From contig CM074200.1 of assembly GCA_037179385.1 (NCBI GenBank), positions 35,405,884 through 35,469,883 of the forward strand: a stretch of 64,000 bases of DNA, in the 5' to 3' direction. Source of the DNA: Holothuria scabra. Taxonomy: Eukaryota > Echinodermata > Holothuroidea > Aspidochirotida > Holothuriidae. This document shows positions 33,921 through 44,120 of this stretch, in pieces. The notes beneath the pieces were generated by a model, which saw nothing but the letters and a program-made list of their open reading frames with translations, searched no databases and was not told the DNA's origin. Each line of letters starts with the position of its first letter. Position 1 is the first letter of the stretch. The position numbers and the translations under genes were made by a program.

Positions 33921-34204
33921 AAAAAAAAAATTGGTGGATGACATCGCATCGCCTGAGTTAGATCTTACAGAAGAGTCTATTAATATAATGCAAGAAAAGA
34001 AGAATCGGCTTGAAACTATTCGAAAGCAGTCTTTAGAAGGTGTCTTCCTTAGAGCGCATGCGCGTTGGTATGTGGAGGGGGAAAACCTACACGTTATTTC
34101 CTGTCACTAGAAAAAAGAAATTTTACTGCTAAAAGTATTTCAAAGTTAATAACCCCTAGGGGTATCATTCATGATAAAAAAGTGCTATTTTAAACGAAAC
34201 GAAA

Positions 34205-34936
34205 GTGTTTTATGAAAAATTGTACTCAGATCAAGATTTGAATACCTCTTACAAATTACGTAATATTTTTAACAGCTGTAACATAAAAACTTTAAGTGAT
34301 CGTGAAGCACATGGGTTAGAAGGAGAGCTTCAAAGTGACGAAATACTCATTGCTCTTAAAGGTATGGCAAACAATAAATCTCCTAGTCTGGATGGTTATC
34401 CTGCAGAGTTTTTAAATACTTTTGGAATGACATAGGAGAGTATATTCCTAGAGCATTGAAAGGCTGTTTCAAACAGGTTCTCTCTCAGTCACACTTTCTA
34501 TAAGTGTTAGCACACTCATTCCTAAACCAATCAAAGGTATCTGAATCATTTGCGACCAATCACATTACTCTCAGCTATTTATAAGCTTGCTTCAAGTTGC
34601 ATCGCTTAAAGGTTGAAAAAAATCCTTGGCAATCTCATCTCTTCTGATCAGAAAGGGTTTCTTAAAAGAAGCTATATCAGGAGAAAGTACGACTATTATA
34701 CGATCTAATGCTCTATGCTGATTGCAATGGACTCCCAAGGCTTATAGTCTATGTGGATATTTTAAAAAGCACTTGATTCGGTAAATCATAATTTTTTATT
34801 AAAAGTTCTCAAGACTTACAATTTTGGCTCTACATTTATTAGGTGGTGAAGACTTTTCTTCACAAACCGTACAGCCTGTACGTTAGTAAATGGTCATTTA
34901 TCTCCATATTTGAGATACAAAGGGGGTTTAGGCAGG
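34205..34936 (+). pseudogene. LINE reverse transcriptase fragment, upstream of insertion
   Basis: MFYEKLYSDQDL and EILIALKGMANNKSPSLDG, then PAEFLNTFG, are the RT fingers motif NGKSPGxDGxPxEFY of L1-type elements. Later blocks (a SDQKGF-like segment near 34650, VYVDIL near 34745) appear in other frames. It ends at the hAT-type insertion. Confidence 0.75.
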
Positions 34937-34998
34937 CAGTGGCGGGTTTAGGGGGGGGGGGTGACTAGGGTGGCTAGCCACCCCGCTTTTTTGAACAA

Positions 34999-35078
<80 letters not shown>

Positions 35079-36064
35079 GTAGGCATTTTTTCACATGCTA
35101 TCGTCTTCCTATTATTATTTCCTATGGAACCCGAACAACAATTTTAAAAGTACATGTTGAAAAGTGGATTAATTAAAATGTTGAATGCAGCAACACCAAA
35201 GACTAATTTAATTCAGGCAGTCTGGTACGAACATAGAATAGAACTTGAAGGTGCAACCGTATTACTTTAGTGCTTCCCAAAAGTGTAGACAAATTGCAAT
35301 GATCACACACACGTGAGTCATTATTACGCCTAACGTTAGGTTGTGGATGTTAACCGAATACTTCTTTGCTAGCATATATATGATACAGAAATACCAAATT
35401 TAATTGGATTATTCATAAAACAACGGAAAATCCCCCGAAGTAAAAAGGTGTTGTAGGCTAAGCAACAGATTTTGGATAGTTTTGTAGTTAACAAGGATGT
35501 ACGGCAGAATGAAGAAGACCCTCTCGAAAGTGAAAGGCTAAACCAAGGGTGCATGCGCTGGGCCTATGATCGTAGAGAAGATTTATGAGGAAGTGCCAAC
35601 GTCGCTTCAACCTCCAGAAACGCATAATGCACGTCATTCACACATCTGAACTGCTAAAAGATCTAAGAAAAGTGGAAATCATTAAAAAATTGCTGGAAAC
35701 CAGACACCTTACACACACTTTATAGTCGACAGTTTAAGAGAGGCAAACGTGTAGCATTCCAGCGGAGATGGACTGAGTAGCGTAGATGCAAACAGCCGAT
35801 TTCATAGGGGGTGGTGTCTACCATGTGTTTTATTTCAAAGTAAAGACGAAAAACAACATTTGGGGGCTTTTGTGAATGCGCCATTTACGAACTATAATAA
35901 ATCAAGGGAACTTCTGGACAACCGTGAGAAAAAAGATTACCATAAAGCTTAGTCTTGAACGGTGAACATGGCTTTTAAAAATTGGCGAAATACTTATTTT
36001 TTCTGAAATATTCAAAACCCAAATCCTAGCCACCCCCATTTTTCAAACCCTAGATCCGCCACTG
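34937..36064. mobile_element. hAT-like element, 1,128 bp, with 5-6-bp target duplication
   Basis: Ends CAGTGGCGGGTTTAGGG... and ...CCCTAGATCCGCCACTG are inverted repeats. Removing the element and one copy of (G)GCAGG (34931-34936 / 36064-36069) restores a continuous LINE RT sequence, so the insertion is certain. The target duplication is 5 or 6 bp rather than the usual hAT 8 bp. It contains (TAA)n at 34999-35075. No transposase recognised. Confidence 0.8.
34999..35075. repeat. (TAA)n microsatellite
   Basis: About 25 TAA units inside the element at 34937-36064. Confidence 0.95.
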
Positions 36065-37740
36065 GCAGGGAAATCCCCTGTCTCCTTACTTATTTCTTCT
36101 TTGTGTGGAGGTTTTAGGCGCTCTCTTTAGGGAGGACGATCTAGTGAAGAGAATACAGATCGGGAGAAGGGAATTTATAATTAGTCAGTATGCCGACGAT
36201 ACGCTTCTTATTCTCCATGGATCACAAAGCTCATTGTCCAGAGCTTTACAAATCCTTGAAGAGTTTTATTGTATGTCAGGTTTAAAAGTTCATACAGGGA
36301 AAACAAACGCTGTGTGAATTGGTACTAAACGAAACAGTAGTCCGATATTGCCAGGGCCCGCTTTGAACTGGGTAAAAGATAATTTTTGTATCCTTGGTGT
36401 GACCTTTAATACGGATTTAAAGAAAATGGTTGATCAAAACTATAACAAAGTCTCTGAGACAATAAAGGGAGATTTAACACATTGGTCCAAACGTCATTTG
36501 ACGGTATTGGGTAAAATCACTATCGTTAAGTCACTCGCACTTTCAAAACTAACGTATATCATTATGACTTTTCCAAACCCAAAAGACACTTTTGTAACCA
36601 ATTTGCAGCGTATTTTTTTCAATTCATCTGGAATAAAAAGCCAGACAAATATAAAATAATTCGTATGAAGAGGGCGGAGTAAAGATGGTAAATGTTAATG
36701 TATTTATCACCTCTATTAAAATCTCATGGATAAGACGTTTATATATTGGAAATAATGATTCGTGCATTTTATTTCATGATATGCAAAGAGATCCAGGCGA
36801 TGTGTTTAGTAAAGGTATGCACTACATTACATCTTATATTAGTACATTCGTAGATGTGTTTGCTGCTTGGGTGAATCTGAATACAAATATGACTATAAAA
36901 AATTCAGCAGAATTCTTGAGTCAAAGGGGATGGAACAACGATCTTTTCCAAATGGATGGCCATCCAGTACATATTCCTGCTTTCTGTAATCAAAAATTCT
37001 ATTTTGTTAATGATTTTTTGATGAAGAGGGAAATTTGTATAACTATGAGACCATTAAAGATTGCTTTGGGGTGAATGTTGATTTCTTTAATTTCTTTGAT
37101 CTTCGTAGAGCTATACTTTCAGTCAACGACAAATTCAAGATTTCGTCTAAACTCCCTATGCCTATAAGACCTCCAATTTATACTGTATTGCTACGGTCTG
37201 ATAAAGATATATATACTATAGTGAAACCTCATGTTACTCCAAATACTTATTCAAAAGAAAAGTGGAATAGTATTCTTTATATTTCTTTTACAGATGAGAT
37301 TTGGAAACACTACAATAACACTACAATAAATAAACGTCGGTACCCCTTTAATGGCTTCAGTATCGAATTGTAAATCCCGTCGTGTGTACAAATGTATTAC
37401 TTTATCGTATTGGAATAAAGGAAAATGATCTGTGCACTTTTTGTAAGCAAGAAAAGGACACGATTTTTACATCTATTCTGTATGTGCCCTGTTGTAAAAA
37501 ATCTAATTGATCAACTCAATTCATGGACAAGGAAAAGTTATCAAAAAAATTTCACTACTCAAATGAATGATTGCTTTTAGGTCACCATGGTTATGGCACT
37601 GATATTCGGGCACTCAACTGCTTAGCTGGCATATGTAAGTACCATGTCTACAAGTATAGACTAAAGTCTGTAAGACCCACTTTGTCGTCTTCTCTGTGTG
37701 ATATAAGAGATTACTTGAAGTAAGAAAAATATGTCAGCGG
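36065..37740 (+). pseudogene. LINE reverse transcriptase and C-terminal fragment, downstream of insertion
   Basis: Continues the RT: 36105-36317 has FIISQYADDTLLIL, the catalytic box, and GLKVHTGKTNA. The frames 36348-36659 (NFCILGVTFNTDL, THWSKRHLTVLGKITIVKSL), 36685-37074 and 37035-37373 follow in order and resemble the RT thumb and C-terminal region of L1/Tx1 LINEs. At 37440-37730 CKQEKDTI and a Cys-Pro segment mark the C-terminus. Multiple frameshifts; inactive. Confidence 0.8.
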
Positions 37741-38033
37741 TATTAATTGCAACTATACTCATTTTCTTGAAATGTGGTTGGAGGGGGAGAGTGCGATACA
37801 TATGGAATCCCTGAATTGAAACTTTATGTATTGTTTCTTGCGGTTACAGGATCCCCTCAATTTTAATTTTATGAATTGTATAATGTTTTTTTTTTCTTGT
37901 CACTGAACACAATTGCTAATGCTTTTCCATATGCTATTTTTCATCAAGTAATTATGTATATATGTTTTGGGAATTTTCTCCCCCCCCAAAAAAAAATAAA
38001 TAAATAAATAAATAAATAAAAAAATAAAAAAGA

Positions 38034-41000
38034 AAGCCGCAGTTGTTGACTAATTTCACATTGATAGTTAATTACCTTAATGTAGTTTACGATGAAGTCA
38101 ACGATTAGTTGCACGAGGGTCACATACAAATGGGTTCTAAGCATATTAGTTGTTCCGGCTTGCAAAAGCTCATTATTTGTTTAGATAACTACGTTAATGG
38201 AAAAGACAATCAGAGTTTGTTTTATCCAGTGGGAAGCAAAGTGAGAGGGGGAAGGGGCGTAACAATGTTGGACCATGCACCTCATTGACCAAAAGGTACC
38301 ATTTCAATGCTAAATTTTTCCGCTTTTTTTCTAAGAGCAAGAACATTTTTTTAAAAAATATCTGATTTTTCTCTAAGTATGAACACTAAACTATCAGAAA
38401 CGTTATTGCGGCGCGCGCTCGCCGAGAATTTGGGTCCTTTTACCCATTTGTAAATATGGGGCTTATATTGCAGAAAATATATAGTTCTGATTCAGGGTTT
38501 CCTGTGAGCAAATTTGAATATTTGGGGAGTATCGAAGAATCTGAGTTTCCTTTTAGCATATATATCTAAGATAGCATGTCGACTAAAGATCGTTGTTGTT
38601 ATATTATGTTATCTGAGTGCGGATTGGGGCTTCTCGGCAACATTAAAAGGGCTCCCGAAACTTGGTTGCCTTTTTAGGGACAAAATATTTAAAAATTAAA
38701 AGCCTATATGGGAAGAAACTTCTAGGGAAATGCCACTGTTGCGGCTCGGAAAAGTTTACCACTGACTGCTTTATGAGAGACCACTTAATGCACAAAGGGT
38801 TGCAATTTAGGGCGCGCTAACCGCGCGGAAAATTGTGCCTTTTCAAAACTAAAAATTAAAAATATGGAGCTTTTATTGGGAATTTTATGAAGGAAAAGTT
38901 GGGGAAATCGAACTGTTTTTGACTGGTGTCTCCAATGGGAAATTTCCGAATTTTAGACTTTTTCGAGCCACGGGGCAATCAAACCCTGCCTCCTGTAACT
39001 ACGTCACTGCTCTGCGACATTGGATATAGATAACATTTTGACACTTCAATAACTAAAGAATCCATCTACACAGACAACGGTACTCATCTGAGAAAGTTGA
39101 AAGGTATCTGATGATAAGTGAGTATAATGGCATTTGAGTATGGTAGGCCAATGGTTCCTTGCCTGGTGTATGTAGTCTTGCTCAGAAGCCTATCTCCAGT
39201 TGGTGCGGAGCGTACAGAAAATTTGGAAAAACCGCGCCCCTCAGACAGCCGGAAATTGGTATGTTTCGGGCTTGTTAGTAAAGGCAAGTTTTCCGATTTT
39301 TCCTTCAATTGTTAACACCATTGTGTCAGGGCCTTAACCCATGCCCCTTTTGAACAAATACATGTAGATATGGAGCTTTTACTGCAGAAAGCTTTGGATT
39401 CTGGGTTTCCTGTAACGAAATTTAAAAAGTTGGGGACTACTGGAGAACTTCTTTCATATCTTGGTGGCAAATCTGAGGATGGTTGCACGGTGGCTGAATC
39501 GTTGCTGCTGTATAATATTATCTAATGCCTACGAACCGACACTCTCTCTGATGGTATTTCAGAAGTTTCCCAAACTCTGTTGCCCTCCTCAGACAAAATA
39601 TTTCAAAATAAAGAGCTTTCCTTGAAGAAAATTTGGAATTCTATGAAAGATAGTTTACAAAAATAGCAGTATAGCTGCCGGTGTCTCTTGATGATATGGT
39701 ATCACATATGTTACATATCCGATTTTGTCATTTCCAGAGCTAGGAAAAATTTTCGCGAAGCGCGCAGGAAAGTTTGCTGATTTTTGAGGTTTTAGGTTAT
39801 CAAAAAAGAGGTTTTCAACCCCGGGAAGGGGAGGGGGAAGAAGCATGCTTCCGCCCCCTTATTTTTCACTGGTGGGGGGGGGGGCTATCCCACCTCTTCC
39901 TGCTCCTGTGCTTTTATCTATTTATCACACATAGTTGCAAGTTTTTCATATAAAAAAAATGATCCATTAGAAGAGACAAACGTTGTGATTGTTTTCACTG
40001 AAGTGGAGGCTGTTCAGTTTTACATTTGGCTGGAATTTTGTTACCCGACAAATAATCAGCATAGTGTCAAATTCGCGTTTCTTATAGACGAATCCTGACA
40101 GCAAGTGATTGTCTGATTTCAGTCGGCCATAACTGGGGTCTATCATCTTTCACTCTTTCAATTTCCTTGCTTACCTGCATCATGGCTGGTTGTGCACTTA
40201 GTTGTATCTTAATTTCCTCAGTTTCACTGAATTTGAGAGTTTGAAATTCATGTAGACAATAAATGAAGACAATTCAAGTCTAATGGACCCCACTAATGGT
40301 TGCCGTCAGTCACTAAACAGAAGCGCCGATCGGATTTGTCTATGACCCGGACCTCTTCAGTGTTTCTGCATTCTGGTAAACAATCCGTTTGAAATGGGAA
40401 ACGAACATCTGGAACAAAAGGTAAACACTTCTCTCAAATTCTGATCTTCCCTTTAAGGTAATTGTCAGTCATAGAGAAATAAATACAGTGAAACAAAATT
40501 CGTAATGACCCCTTTGCCTTTTCTAGGTGTCGCGGTACGTTTTTTTTCCAAAATTTGCCCATTTCGCTTTCTATTTTGTTGGTCACCATAAAGTTTGAGC
40601 TTTGAAATTTACTTTGCAATAAAGGTAGGTTTCATGTACTAATTAGACGTTAGACCTAAAGAGGTGCTGAAAATGGAAAATTCTGTTACATAGATTCATT
40701 GTCTGAAATTCGATTCCTTGCCGGGTCATACCCATGAAACTTTAAAAATTGAACCTACTATTTTTGTGCTTGGTGTCCAGCATAAGCAATGGAGTAGGGA
40801 AAACAAGCCAGTGAGCAACAACTGGAAAAGGCTGTGACCGGTCTGTAAACCAACTGGTAATAAACTGCCTGCGTAGTATGAGGAAAGTTTTCAATTTTAT
40901 GACAAACACGGTATTTTTTCTGAAAGCTTTAAACCCATTAAGTTTTGCCATAAATTAACGTGTTGAAAGTCACACTGTTTAAAATTTTCACATATTGTCA

Positions 41001-41050
41001 AAGGATGATTGCTAATCTGCTTAACATGTTTACAAGCAGTCGATCGTAAA
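38034..41050. other. Intergenic with hAT-type fragments
   Basis: No gene. About 38227-39010 has CAGTGGGAAGCAAAG at its left and GTAACTACGTCACTG at its right, with a GCGGCGCGCGCTCGCCG core (38410) and GGGCGCGCTAACCGCGCGG (38811), a probable decayed hAT element without a clear target duplication. About 39190-39870 repeats the hairpin-repeat motif (GGTGCGGAGCGTACAGAAAA) and TTCGCGAAGCGCGC. The SINE at 40650-40860 is listed separately. Confidence 0.5.
40650..40860 (+). mobile_element. tRNA-derived SINE, decayed
   Basis: Plus-strand copy: a B-box-like AAATTCGATTCC at about 40706, then TTGTGCTTGGTGTCCAGCAT and AAAACAAGCCAGTGAGCAAC. The tRNA-like head is barely recognisable. Confidence 0.6.
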
Positions 41051-41090
41051 CCGGCTTCCCCTCTCCCACCCCACAAGGACGCAGAAATTC

Positions 41091-42788
41091 TTGCATGTAA
41101 TTTTGGAGAATTTTTCACTGACAAAATCAACAAAAATCAGACAGGAGTTAGATACTCAAGCTGTTATCGATCCTCCTGATTTCGCAAGAGATGTTCCTAT
41201 TTGGCGTACTTTCAAGACCCTCTCTGAGGAAGATATTCGCAGACTCGTTACTAGGGCAAATTCCACACATTGCAAGCTTGATCCTCTACCCACGTGGTTA
41301 TTAAAAGAAAATATCGATATCTTCCTGTCAGCCCTCACAAAAATTGTAAATATGTCTCTTCAAAATGGTCAGTTCCCCACGGACTGGAAGCAAGCTATGG
41401 TCAAACCACTTCTAAAGAAACCTGGACTTGACTTAACTTATTCGAACTATCGTCCAGTGAGTAACTTGTCTTTTATTTCAAAGTTGATTGAACGAGCTGT
41501 TGTTGACCAGATGATTGAGCACAGTAATAAATATAACCTTCTACCAACATGCCAGTCAGGCTTCCGCCCATTCCACAGTACGGAAACTGCCATCTCGAAA
41601 ATTCATTCTGATGTGTTACTACAATTGGATAGCAGAAAGTGTGTCGTGCTTGTGCTTCTAGATCTAGGTGCGGCTTTTGACACAATAGATCACAACCTCC
41701 TTCTTGATTCTCTTACCCGACGTTTTGGGGTTGAAGGCACAGTGCTCGACTGGTTCAAATCTTATTTACTACATCGTCAACAGTATGTCATGATAAACAA
41801 TGTGCGGTCAAAACCATTCCCAGTAAGTTTTGGTGTGCCACAAGGATCTTGCTGTGGACCTCAATTGTTCACATGGTATGCCAGTTCTCTGTTTGACGTT
41901 GTTGCTGCTCATTCACCAAGTATACATGGATATGCAGATGATCATAGCATATACCTTAGTATGAATGCAGGTGACCCCACTGACGTAAGTGATTCGATCG
42001 CAAAGCTTGAAATGTGTCTGAAAGATGTCAAGAACTGGATGACTTTCAATAAACTAAGAATGAATGACAGTAAAACGGAAGTAATTATATTTGGTTCCAA
42101 CCAACAGTTGTCCAAACTTAACATTGAAAATATTATTGTTGGTAACACCCCTGTTAAAGTCTCGTCGTCTGTGAAGTACTTAGGAGCTTGGTTAGATCAT
42201 GGTCTTTCTATGTCTGATCATGTCAATAGTAAGTGTAAAACTGCTTTTTACCATCTGTATAACATTAGACAGTGTGCTAAATTCCTAAGCAAGACCGCTA
42301 TCATTGCTCTTGTGAATGCACTGGTTCATAGCTGTATCGACTATTGCAATATTTTGCTAACTGGTATTCCGAAATGTATGCTGTACAAGATACAGCGTGT
42401 GCAAAATTACGCTGCCAGACTAGTTGCTAACAAGAACAGGTTATTCCCATCCTTAGCCTTGCTGAAGGACTTGCATTGGCTCCCAGTGTTTTACAGGAAT
42501 CGATTCAAGATCTTGCTTCTTGTTTACAAATCCCTACACAATATGGCACCACTCTACCTTTCCAACATGTTCTCCTTTAAGAAAACAAAATATGAACTTA
42601 GATCTGAGACCACTCTCAATCTGGTTGTTCCTAGATATAGATCCATATTTGGTGAGCGCGCACTAGCTGTCCAAGGCCCTAAGTTATGGAATGATCTGCC
42701 CCTTTCAGTTAAGACAGCACGCTCTCTGGAACATTTTCAGTCCTTATTAAAAACCCACCTATTTAGCTGTGCCTTTGATGGTATCTGA
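41091..42788 (+). pseudogene. CR1/L2-like reverse transcriptase
   Basis: A 565-codon open stretch with no own start: the frame opens inside the RT. Upstream, AEILACNFGEFFTDKI lies in another frame, so there is a frameshift at about 41130. Motifs: CKLDPLPTWLLKE (fingers), KPLLKKPGLD, NYRPVSNLSFISKLIERAV, QSGFRPFHSTETA, VLLDLGAAFDTIDH (first catalytic Asp), GVPQGSCCGPQLF, GYADDHSIYL (YADD), and the C-terminal SLEHFQSLLKTHLFSCAF typical of CR1/L2. The segment SCCGPQLFTWYAS differs from the usual SVLGPLLF. The long intact frame implies a fairly young copy. It lacks an endonuclease, so it is not autonomous. Confidence 0.85.
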
Positions 42789-42828
42789 TAGTCCAACTTA
42801 GTCTTTTGTTTTCCACTGTGTCTTGTAA

Positions 42829-42889
42829 GGCGCATTAGAATAATTATTTTAAATAATGCGCCATATAAATTTCTTGAACTTGAACTTGA
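42829..42889 (+). other. LINE 3' hairpin and hexamer tail
   Basis: GGCGCATTA (42829-42837) pairs perfectly with TAATGCGCC (42854-42862). It is followed by (CTTGAA)n at 42873-42889. In CR1/L2 LINEs a 3' hairpin plus short repeats is the RT recognition site for target-primed reverse transcription. Confidence 0.75.
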
Positions 42890-42930
42890 GGCTACCACTG
42901 AATTACCACTGTAATAAACGGAATGGTTAA

Positions 42931-43167
42931 AGGGCAGGAGCAGTCATCCCAAATTGAAGAAGTGTAGTAGACTGTCCAGTTTCATGATTGGCTGTTGGGA
43001 GTCATGTGACAATGTGAAATTTACCAGAAATAACTGTTTGGTTTACCTTGAATATGCAATAGAAAAGTCATAAAATGTAATAAAAGATACTTTGAAAAGA
43101 AATAAGATGAAAATTGTGTTATTTAGCTTTTTCTTCAAAATAAGTTTGGGGAGACTGCTCTTTACCT
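42931..43167. mobile_element. MITE with TTAA target duplication, copy 1
   Basis: Left end AGGGCAGGAGCAGT and right end ACTGCTCTTTACCT are imperfect inverted repeats, flanked on both sides by TTAA (42927-42930, 43168-43171). TTAA duplication is typical of piggyBac and Kolobok transposons. A second copy lies at 54207-54460. 237 bp, no coding. Confidence 0.75.
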
Positions 43168-43329
43168 TTAATCTATAAATCAAATCTCAGGAATATTGAT
43201 ATGTGAGATTGCCATCGTCTTGTACCCACTTAGCACGTTGCCTTTATCAACTTTTGTATTTGGGAACGCCAGTCTTACGTTGCTGCCTCCTAGGCTATTT
43301 ACTCTTTACAAAATGGGAACCTTTTTTCT

Positions 43330-44120
43330 ACGCTATTTGCAATCAGAACTGAATTTTGAAATGTTTCCCGAATGGATAATTAAATAACGGCTTGATTCAC
43401 AGCATATGGTCAGGTGGTTAGATCATCCAAAATGTATCCGAAAGGTATGCGGCCATAGTTCTAGAATTCCATTCCTAGGTCAGGTCATAACGAAGACTTT
43501 AAAAATGGAACCTACTGCCATTGTGCTTGGTGATCAGCGTAACCAATACCGCAGGGAAAACAAGCCAATGAGCTTCAACTGGTAAAGAGAAGTGCCCGAC
43601 CCGACTAAAACCGAGCCGTTAAGCCTTATCTGACCAGTGACTTACCAAACGCTAATACGTATGCCTTTCTTCTGTAATTTAGCCTTTTCTCGGCTTGAAA
43701 CTTGTTAGATACCTATTACGTCATTCAAAGCTCGATACACGTTAGATACATCCCAAAGGAGGTGAAAGTATTTCTCTGGTCAAAAGCTAACATTCCTCAA
43801 AGTTTAAAATGTACAGGAATACAACTTTTTTTTACGTAAAATGCATTTTAAAATAAATAGAAAAAATACTTTCGGCTTCATTTAATTCCAAACAATACTA
43901 TTTTTTGCAGAAGTAGAAGGCACAGTTGTCCACATTAAAAATGATCCCGCCTAGCGTGAGTCATCACAAAAAAAAATTCAATGAAACATGTACAGTATTG
44001 GCTTCAGACAGTGAAAAATAGGACTATATACCTGGATACCAATGCCAGCGTAAGGAAGGCAACGAACCATAGTATACGCCAACATTAAAATGCACGATCC
44101 TACACTAGTTTTGCAAAGGT
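43330..44120. repeat. Segment paralogous to CYP4 copy 1 intron 2
   Basis: Matches parts of 15340-18660 in order (GTTTCCCGAATGGATAATTA, CTTTCTTCTGTA, AGATACCTATTACGT, GTATACGCCAACATTAAAAT, GCACGATCCTACA). It lacks the hAT element found in that copy but carries a SINE (43405-43628) that the other lacks. Confidence 0.65.
43405..43628 (+). mobile_element. tRNA-derived SINE
   Basis: A box TGGTCAGGTGGTTAGATCATC (at about 43407-43428) and B-box-like AGTTCTAGAATTCC (about 43458) precede the family body CATTGTGCTTGGTGATCAGC and GAAAACAAGCCAATGAGC. Best-preserved head of the copies in this window. Confidence 0.72.

Larger units (their letters stand above)
33500..38033 (+). mobile_element. L1/Tx1-like LINE remnant, split by a hAT-type insertion
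   Basis: Endonuclease and RT fragments occur in order on the plus strand, with an A-rich (AAAT)n tail at 37987-38033 as the likely 3' end. The coding region is full of stops and frameshifts. The segment 34937-36064 is a later insertion with a target duplication in the RT coding sequence. Confidence 0.75.
41060..42889 (+). mobile_element. CR1/L2-like LINE, 5'-truncated, intact 3' end
   Basis: Contains the RT frame (41091-42788), a 3' UTR of about 40 bp, a hairpin (42829-42862) and a (CTTGAA)n tail (42873-42889), as in the 3' ends of CR1/L2-clade LINEs that end in short tandem repeats instead of poly-A. Endonuclease and ORF1 are missing, i.e. the usual 5' truncation. Confidence 0.85.

Noticed and set aside
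38227..39010. Intact hAT element with target duplication
   Set aside because: The ends resemble CAGTG...CACTG but the flanking 8-mers (GTTTTATC and CTCTGCGA) do not match, so only a fragment is claimed.
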